Assembly (NCBI GenBank): GCA_023380675.1
Contig: JAMCRS010000031.1
Coordinates: 1 to 45,945, forward strand
Origin: Chloroflexota bacterium
Lineage (GTDB): Bacteria > Chloroflexota > Anaerolineae > UBA4142
DNA: 45,945 nt
Direction of reading: 5' to 3'
Position numbers and translations under genes: made by a program. How positions within the stretch are numbered: the first letter of the stretch is position 1; each line of letters begins with the position of its first letter. Shown one piece after another: positions 41,603 to 45,945 of this stretch. The notes below the pieces were generated by a model. The model searched no databases and was not told where the DNA came from. It saw only the letters and a program-made list of their open reading frames with translations.

Positions 41603-42458
41603 GCTTCGCGGCGGCCGGTTTCATTATCGCGAATGGTCGACGAGCGGACTGCCGATCGTTCTGCTGCACGGCCTCGCATCGCAATCGCACATCTTCGATT
41701 ATGTCGCGCCGCTGCTGGCGGCTAGGATGCGCGTCCTCGCGCTCGATCAACGGGGTCACGGCGAGAGCGACAAACCGGACGCGGGGTACGATTTCGCGAA
41801 CGTCACTGCCGACCTTTTCGCGCTCCTCGACTCGCTCCGCATCCAACGTGCGGTCATTCTGGGGCATTCGTGGGGCGGGAACGTCGCGCTCGAATTCGCC
41901 GCCCGTCATCCAAGGCGTGCGCTCGCGCTCGTTCTGGTCGACGGCGGCTTTGTCGACATGCAATCGGATTCCGGAATGACGTGGGCGGTTGCGCGCGAGC
42001 GCCTGGCTCCTCCCCGGCTCGCCGGGATGCCGTTACGTGGGTTTCGTGCGATGGTGAAAACGCACATGGGCGCGACTTGGACGCCCGCCGTCGAGCGGGT
42101 GGTTCTTCAGAACTTCGAGGTCTTGCCGGACCAGACCATCCGCCCCCATCTGTCGTTCGAGCACCATATGAAGATCCTGCGGTCTCTCTGGGAACAACGC
42201 CCGCCCACCCTGTTCGGCGAGGTCAAGTGCCCGGTGCTCATTGTTCCCGCTCGCTCTGAATCAACCGACCCGCGGGATCGAGCGTTTCTTGCCGCCAAGC
42301 GCGCGGCCGCCCGGACGGCGCGTGTCCGTCTCAAGAGCTGCGAAGTAGTGTGGTTCGATCATTCGGCGCACGATATTCCGCTTCAGCGACCTCGAAAACT
42401 TGCCAATGCGATCATTCGATTTGCCCGCGGGCATTCGCTTTCGCGGGCAACGCGCTAA
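41577..42458 (+). CDS. alpha/beta hydrolase, 293 aa
   Basis: Classical alpha/beta hydrolase: oxyanion LLHGLASQSHIF, LDQRGHGESDKP, nucleophile Ser98 in GHSWGGN, and catalytic His in DHSAHDIP near the C-terminus with Asp in PVLIVPARSESTD or close by. There is no signal peptide, so cytosolic. The start ATG at 41577 overlaps the YbaK gene by 26 nt and has GAGGAA upstream. Substrate unknown. It precedes a zinc alcohol dehydrogenase by 15 nt. Confidence 0.9.
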   Translation: MAVQDRWIELRGGRFHYREWSTSGLPIVLLHGLASQSHIFDYVAPLLAARMRVLALDQRGHGESDKPDAGYDFANVTADLFALLDSLRIQRAVILGHSWGGNVALEFAARHPRRALALVLVDGGFVDMQSDSGMTWAVARERLAPPRLAGMPLRGFRAMVKTHMGATWTPAVERVVLQNFEVLPDQTIRPHLSFEHHMKILRSLWEQRPPTLFGEVKCPVLIVPARSESTDPRDRAFLAAKRAAARTARVRLKSCEVVWFDHSAHDIPLQRPRKLANAIIRFARGHSLSRATR

Positions 42459-42473
42459 CGCACGGAGGAACTC

Positions 42474-43502
42474 TTGAAGGCGCTTGCGTTTTACGAGCAC
42501 GGCGGAATAGACAAGTTGCAGATCGTGGACCTGCCGAAACCGGCGCCGGGACCGCGGCAAGTCTTGATCGCCGTTAAAGCGGTCGCGCTGAATCACCTGG
42601 ACCTATTCGTGCGGACCGGCTCCCCGGCGCTCAAGCTCATGCTTCCACACATTCCCGGTTCAGACCTCGCCGGCGTGGTCGCCGAGGTCGGCTCGGAGGT
42701 CCGTAACGTTCGGGTGGGAGAGCGAGTCGTGGTCAATCCTGGCATCTCGTGCGGCGGGTGCGAGTTTTGCCTTGAAGGCGAGCACAGCCTCTGCCGAGAG
42801 TTCAAGATATTGGGTGAGCATACAACCGGAGGAGCCGCCGAGTTCGTCCGCGTGCCAGCGGATAATGTCCTCGCCATTCCGGACGACCTTCCGTTCGAAC
42901 AGGCAGCCGCCGCTCCCCTTGTCTTTCTGACCGCATGGCGAGCGCTGATCACCCGAGCGCGGCTCCGCGCCGGGGAAGATTTGCTGATTCTCGGCGCTGG
43001 CGCCGGCGTCTCGACGGCTGCCGTTCAGATTGCCAAGCGAGCCGGCGCACGCGTTTTCGTCACCTCCTCGAGCGACGACAAGCTGGCCAAGGCGAAGGAA
43101 ATCGGCGCGGACGTGCTGATCAATTACAGGACTGCCGAATGGGACCGGGAGGTCTATCGCCTCACCAACCGTCGCGGCGTGGACGTCGTGTTCGAGTCCG
43201 TTGGCGCCGAGACGTGGTTCAAGTCGATCCGTTCGCTCCGCCGCGGCGGCCGGCTCGTCGTCATCGGCGCGACCAGCGGACCGAATCCGATCGAGCAGCT
43301 CAACCGCGTCTTTTGGGACCAGCTCGAAATCATCGGTTCGACGATGTCGAATCAAAGTGAATTTCGCGAGGTTATGAAATTGGTCTTCCGGGGCGAGCTC
43401 AAGCCGATTGTCGACGTCGTCTGGCCGCTCGAACGCGCTCGCGACGCGCACGAACGTCTGGAAAAGGGCGAACAATTTGGCAAGATCGTGCTTACGATCT
43501 AG
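42474..43502 (+). CDS. zinc-binding alcohol dehydrogenase family protein (MDR), 342 aa
   Basis: An MDR-family NAD(P)H-dependent oxidoreductase. The structural zinc loop CGGCEFCLEGEHSLC (about 97-111) is present, the catalytic-zinc-region GSDLAGVVAEVGSEV is at 63-77, and the nucleotide-binding LLILGAGAGVSTAAVQIAKRAGA follows near 167-189. Asn-His (NHLDLFV) instead of Cys at the usual catalytic Cys position suggests quinone-reductase-like chemistry or a missing catalytic zinc. The TTG start has GGAGGA upstream and belongs to the operon. Substrate unknown. Confidence 0.88.
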   Translation: MKALAFYEHGGIDKLQIVDLPKPAPGPRQVLIAVKAVALNHLDLFVRTGSPALKLMLPHIPGSDLAGVVAEVGSEVRNVRVGERVVVNPGISCGGCEFCLEGEHSLCREFKILGEHTTGGAAEFVRVPADNVLAIPDDLPFEQAAAAPLVFLTAWRALITRARLRAGEDLLILGAGAGVSTAAVQIAKRAGARVFVTSSSDDKLAKAKEIGADVLINYRTAEWDREVYRLTNRRGVDVVFESVGAETWFKSIRSLRRGGRLVVIGATSGPNPIEQLNRVFWDQLEIIGSTMSNQSEFREVMKLVFRGELKPIVDVVWPLERARDAHERLEKGEQFGKIVLTI

Positions 43503-43510
43503 GGGCCGCG

Positions 43511-43855
43511 ATGTCCACCATCATCTCCTATGTGCCTGACCTTATGTTTGCCACGCGAATTCAAGACGCGGCCAGAGCGTTGGGCTATGATCTGCGCGCG
43601 ATCGACTCCCCGGCTGGGTTTGACGCGGCCGCCGGCGGTGGGCGCCCACCCCTCGTCGTGATCTCGCTCGATACGCCCGATTGGAGAGCGGCGGTCGAAT
43701 CCGCCAAAAGCGTTGGGGCGCGCGTGCTTGCGTTCGGATCGCACCGCGATGTGGATACGATGCTCTCGGCGCGAGCGGCCGGCTGCGACGAGGTTGTCGC
43801 GCGCTCGCGCATGGCGGCCGAATTGCCCGAGCTTTTGAAAAAGTACGCCGGATGA
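43511..43855 (+). CDS. degenerate receiver-domain protein, 114 aa
   Basis: The length and strand-helix order (IISYVPDLMFATRIQDAARALG, LVVISLDTPDW, RVLAFGSH, GCDEVVARS) fit a CheY-like receiver domain. At the phospho-acceptor position, where receivers have D in LxLLDxxMP, the aligned residue here is Ser (ISLDTP), and the conserved Lys near the end is Arg (ARSR). It is probably not phosphorylated in the usual way and may work as an atypical receiver. No DNA-binding domain. Its stop overlaps the next gene by 4 nt. Confidence 0.65.
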   Translation: MSTIISYVPDLMFATRIQDAARALGYDLRAIDSPAGFDAAAGGGRPPLVVISLDTPDWRAAVESAKSVGARVLAFGSHRDVDTMLSARAAGCDEVVARSRMAAELPELLKKYAG

Positions 43856-44637
43856 TAGACGATCATTTTGAGCCCCGCCCGCTGCCGTACTGGGGACGTT
43901 TTGCAACAGGTCGCGCTGAGATCGAATGCCAGGACGACGTCTTGCGATTTGCGGCCAACGGAGCCGACGAAGGCCAGTTGACCGACGCCGAGATCGGCGA
44001 CTATCGCGCGGTGCCGCCGAGTCGCTTGCCCTGGAAGCCACCTCTTCGCCTCACCGTGCGGGCGCGGATGAGCCACCGCGCGGACGAGATGCGCGGGACC
44101 GCCGGGTTTGGCTTTTGGAACGACCCGTTCGATTGGCTCGGGAATGTTGCCGTGCCCCCGAGTGCGGTCTGGTTTCTGTTCGCCTCGCGGCAGAGCGACA
44201 TGGCCTTTGCTTCAGGCGTGCCCGGTAATGGTTGGAAGGCCGGCTCGCTGAACGGGGGCCAGGCGAATCGGTTGGAGATGGCGCTCGGCAATTTCGTATT
44301 CTCCCTGCCGGGAATGAGCCAGATCGTGTTCAGGCTCGCACAGACCCGCATTCACGCACACGAAGTGCTGCTCGGCGGTGTGGACCAAACGGAATGGCAC
44401 ACGTATCGAATCGATTGGCTCGCCGGCGCCGCGGTATTCTACGTCGATGACCTCCTCGTCCTGCGCGCGCCGAGTCCGCCGGCCGTGCCGCTCGGCTTTG
44501 TCGCCTGGATTGATAACAACTGCGCATCGGTTGGAGCGGGCCGCGAATTCCGGTTCTCGCGCCTGGGTTTCGCACAGCGGCAGTGGATGGAGCTCACTCA
44601 GGTGCGTATCGAGCCGCTTTCACAGGGGGAGTTTTGA
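43852..44637 (+). CDS. LamG/GH16-like jelly-roll protein, 261 aa
   Basis: Beta-rich, Trp- and Gly-rich sequence with FGFWNDPFDWLGN, GNGWKAGSLNGG and HTYRIDWLAGAAVFYVDD followed by PLGFVAWIDN, a pattern of concanavalin A-like lectin/glucanase domains. The GH16 catalytic ExDxxE is absent, so hydrolase activity is doubtful. No signal peptide is visible, so it may be cytosolic. The ATG at 43852 overlaps the receiver-like gene (ATGA). Function unknown. Confidence 0.72.
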   Translation: MIDDHFEPRPLPYWGRFATGRAEIECQDDVLRFAANGADEGQLTDAEIGDYRAVPPSRLPWKPPLRLTVRARMSHRADEMRGTAGFGFWNDPFDWLGNVAVPPSAVWFLFASRQSDMAFASGVPGNGWKAGSLNGGQANRLEMALGNFVFSLPGMSQIVFRLAQTRIHAHEVLLGGVDQTEWHTYRIDWLAGAAVFYVDDLLVLRAPSPPAVPLGFVAWIDNNCASVGAGREFRFSRLGFAQRQWMELTQVRIEPLSQGEF

Positions 44638-44662
44638 CAGGCCGGAGTCGATAGTGTAGAAT
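44634..44662 (+). promoter_or_regulatory. promoter of the DUF309-ferredoxin operon
   Basis: TTGACA (44634-44639), 17 nt, TAGAAT (44657-44662), near consensus. The -35 box overlaps the preceding stop codon. Confidence 0.8.
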
Positions 44663-44702
44663 GAATGCTAATAGCCGTTGCGGCGAGCGTGTATCTCCCG
44701 GG

Positions 44703-45059
44703 ATGGTTCAGGGGTTCGAGCAGTTCAATCGGGGAGAATACTGGCGCCAGCACGAGACGATCGAGGCGGTCTGGCGCGCCGAGCCTGACGAATCGATCCG
44801 GAACCTGTACAAAGGTATCTTGCAAGTGGGAGTCGGATTTCATCACATAACACGGGGGAACTATCCCGGCAGCGTCAAGGTACTGTCGCGCGGGATCGCT
44901 TACCTGCGGCCCTATGCGCCGGCGTGTATGGGAGTGGATGTACAGCGGTTGATCGACGAGGCAAGCGTCGTGCTCGATCGCGTGCAGAGCCTGGGACCCG
45001 ATCGGATCGAGGAGGTCGTGATAGCGACCTTGCCTCAAGTGCACTACAGTCTCGACTGA
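44703..45059 (+). CDS. DUF309 protein, 118 aa
   Basis: Matches the DUF309 pattern: FNRGEYWRQHETIEAVWRAE (with the conserved His-Glu) then YKGILQVGVGFHHITRGNYPG and a final helix. All-helical, probably metal- or ligand-binding; the role is unknown. The frame opens at 44661, but that ATG overlaps the -10 box and would lie upstream of the transcription start, so the ATG at 44703 (MVQGFEQFNRGE) is chosen. It is followed by ferredoxin after 20 nt. Confidence 0.82.
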   Translation: MVQGFEQFNRGEYWRQHETIEAVWRAEPDESIRNLYKGILQVGVGFHHITRGNYPGSVKVLSRGIAYLRPYAPACMGVDVQRLIDEASVVLDRVQSLGPDRIEEVVIATLPQVHYSLD

Positions 45060-45079
45060 CAAAATAATACGGAGGAAGG

Positions 45080-45322
45080 ATGGCATACGTTATTGCAGAG
45101 CCTTGCATCGGAGTCAAGGACAAGTCCTGCGTCGCCGTGTGTCCCGTGGACTGCATCCACGGCACCGACGCGGACGATATGCTTTACATTCAGCCGGACG
45201 AGTGCATCGATTGCGGTGCCTGCGCCCCGGAATGTCCGGTCAGCGCGATCTTTCCTTTGGAAGACGTGCCGGATCAATGGAAGTCGTTCATTCAAAGGAA
45301 CGCGGACTATTTCAAGAAATAG
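45080..45322 (+). CDS. 7Fe (3Fe-4S/4Fe-4S) ferredoxin, 80 aa
   Basis: Cysteine spacing matches Thermus/Azotobacter-type 7Fe ferredoxins. Cys9, Cys17 and Cys52 would hold the 3Fe-4S cluster and Cys21, Cys42, Cys45 and Cys48 the 4Fe-4S cluster, with Cys25 free (motifs SCVAVCPVDC and ECIDCGACAPECP). The C-terminal helix (VPDQWKSFIQRNADYF) is typical. A soluble low-potential electron carrier. GGAGGA lies just before the ATG. The gene ends with a strong terminator. Confidence 0.95.
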   Translation: MAYVIAEPCIGVKDKSCVAVCPVDCIHGTDADDMLYIQPDECIDCGACAPECPVSAIFPLEDVPDQWKSFIQRNADYFKK

Positions 45323-45342
45323 CGCGCATTCGTTTCTCGTCC

Positions 45343-45385
45343 AACGACAAGCGGTCGTTCTAGCCGACCGCTTGTCGTTTTTCTT
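45343..45385 (+). terminator. strong intrinsic terminator
   Basis: A perfect 15-bp stem (45343-45357 with 45365-45379) and 7-nt loop, followed by a T-rich tract broken by one C. It ends the DUF309-ferredoxin transcript. Confidence 0.9.
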
Positions 45386-45852
45386 TTTTCGCGTTTTCGA
45401 AGTTCATCTGTACGGACATCACATGCACGTTTCCGCATCGCCATGGTCAAATCGGCCATTTGCGCTCCGTCACGTCTCGGAACGGCATTCGCGCAGACTT
45501 GACAGAAGCTTGACAATCTCGAGGCAAACCTCATGCAGACGGTCTGGCGAAAGGATCGCGAGGAGGCGCTGTTTGCCGACGAAGCAATCTCGCGCGGAGC
45601 ATCCAGAGCACACTACTCTCCCTTACGCACCCACTTGACAGCGAACGAGATTCATAGCGAAAGCCCGTCTCGGAGCCTATGCGAGCAGTCACCACTCCGG
45701 GCCGTGACTTGGCGCGCTTGACTACCAAGACCCAACTGAAAAAAGGCGCGGCGACGCTGCCATTCAGAGTCACGTGCGTCGGAGGGATTGGAGCGTGGCT
45801 CGGCCGGTGAGGTGCGATGCTATGATGTCAGACGTCGGACGAGGAGTTTATT
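45386..45852. other. non-coding interval
   Basis: No gene of convincing composition or start is seen on either strand. Two TTGACA hexamers occur 11 nt apart (45499 and 45510), but no -10 box lies at the right distance. TATGAT at 45821-45826 could be a -10 box for the frame starting at 45853, but no matching -35 was seen. Confidence 0.45.
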
Positions 45853-45945
45853 ATGCAGAGTCTTGTCATCAAGTCATCGTCTCACCCTTGGAATACCTGC
45901 GCCAACTTGAAAACGCTTGAATTAATTCACGTTAGCGGCCGCCGC
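45853..45945 (+). CDS. possible gene start cut by the window end
   Basis: GAGGAG followed after 6 nt by ATG at 45853 opens a 31-codon frame without stop to the window end (begins MQSLVIKSSSHPWNTC). No family is recognisable. It could be a real 5' end or chance. Confidence 0.25.
   Translation, partial: MQSLVIKSSSHPWNTCANLKTLELIHVSGRR

Noticed and set aside
45499..45515. Two TTGACA hexamers 11 nt apart as a promoter or operator
   Set aside because: No -10 hexamer at 16-18 nt from either and no gene downstream at a sensible distance.
45936..45943. GCGGCCGC (NotI site) at the window end as a vector or adapter junction
   Set aside because: An 8-base site is expected by chance in GC-rich DNA and no vector sequence follows, so an artefact cannot be claimed.

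Overview
The window is GC-rich bacterial chromosome, densely packed, with many GTG and TTG starts, 1- and 4-nt gene overlaps, and sigma-70-type promoters close to TTGACA-17-TATAAT. The gene set resembles Chloroflexota or a neighbouring deep lineage: a DUF1385 protein, a Thermus-like 7Fe ferredoxin, a TtuB/TtuA-type tRNA thiolation pair, paired M16 peptidases, a sortase, DUF309, and FtsX-type permeases. This placement is inferred from gene content only. No rRNA, prophage, transposase or cas gene was seen. One tRNA (Val, anticodon CAC) is present.

Layout. 1-4805 (mostly minus): start of a truncated gene, an AlbA_2/Schlafen-type fragment, a zinc-ribbon membrane protein, Lon protease and FolC. 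4930-8568 (plus): DUF1385 protein, FAD oxidoreductase and a family 2 glycosyltransferase, overlapping by 4 nt. 8710-17237 (plus): citrate synthase, malate dehydrogenase, an active/inactive M16 peptidase pair, a membrane-anchored repetitive protein, TtuB-like and TtuA-like proteins, MurJ. 17234-18512: sortase plus a small membrane protein, ending at a strong hairpin. 18526-21179 (minus): tRNA-Val, sensor histidine kinase, polytopic membrane protein. 21221-23416: a secreted threonine/proline-rich protein and a convergent secreted glycoside hydrolase.

23689-32507 (minus) is an eight-gene surface-glycan or glycolipid operon: nucleotidyltransferase, B12-type radical SAM enzyme, two methyltransferases, Wzx-like flippase, nucleoside phosphorylase, glycosyltransferase, O-antigen-ligase-like protein. 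Genes overlap or lie within 5 nt of each other, so they are probably one transcript. The phosphorylase and the radical SAM enzyme are unusual members and make this the best candidate here for an undescribed pathway.

32585-33286: a metallo-beta-lactamase-fold hydrolase. 33347-39723 (plus): a GbsR/MarR-type regulator followed by an export operon with a permease made of two fused MacB/FtsX units, an HlyD-like adaptor, an isoprenylcysteine-methyltransferase-like membrane protein, a probable methyltransferase remnant, the ABC ATPase and a GNAT acetyltransferase. 39724-40089 is non-coding and carries two 37-nt direct repeats, one extended into a perfect hairpin. 40090-45385 (plus): CPBP membrane protease, YbaK-type deacylase, alpha/beta hydrolase, zinc alcohol dehydrogenase, a degenerate receiver domain protein, a jelly-roll protein, DUF309 protein, ferredoxin and a strong terminator. 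The final 560 bases hold no convincing gene except a possible start cut by the window end.
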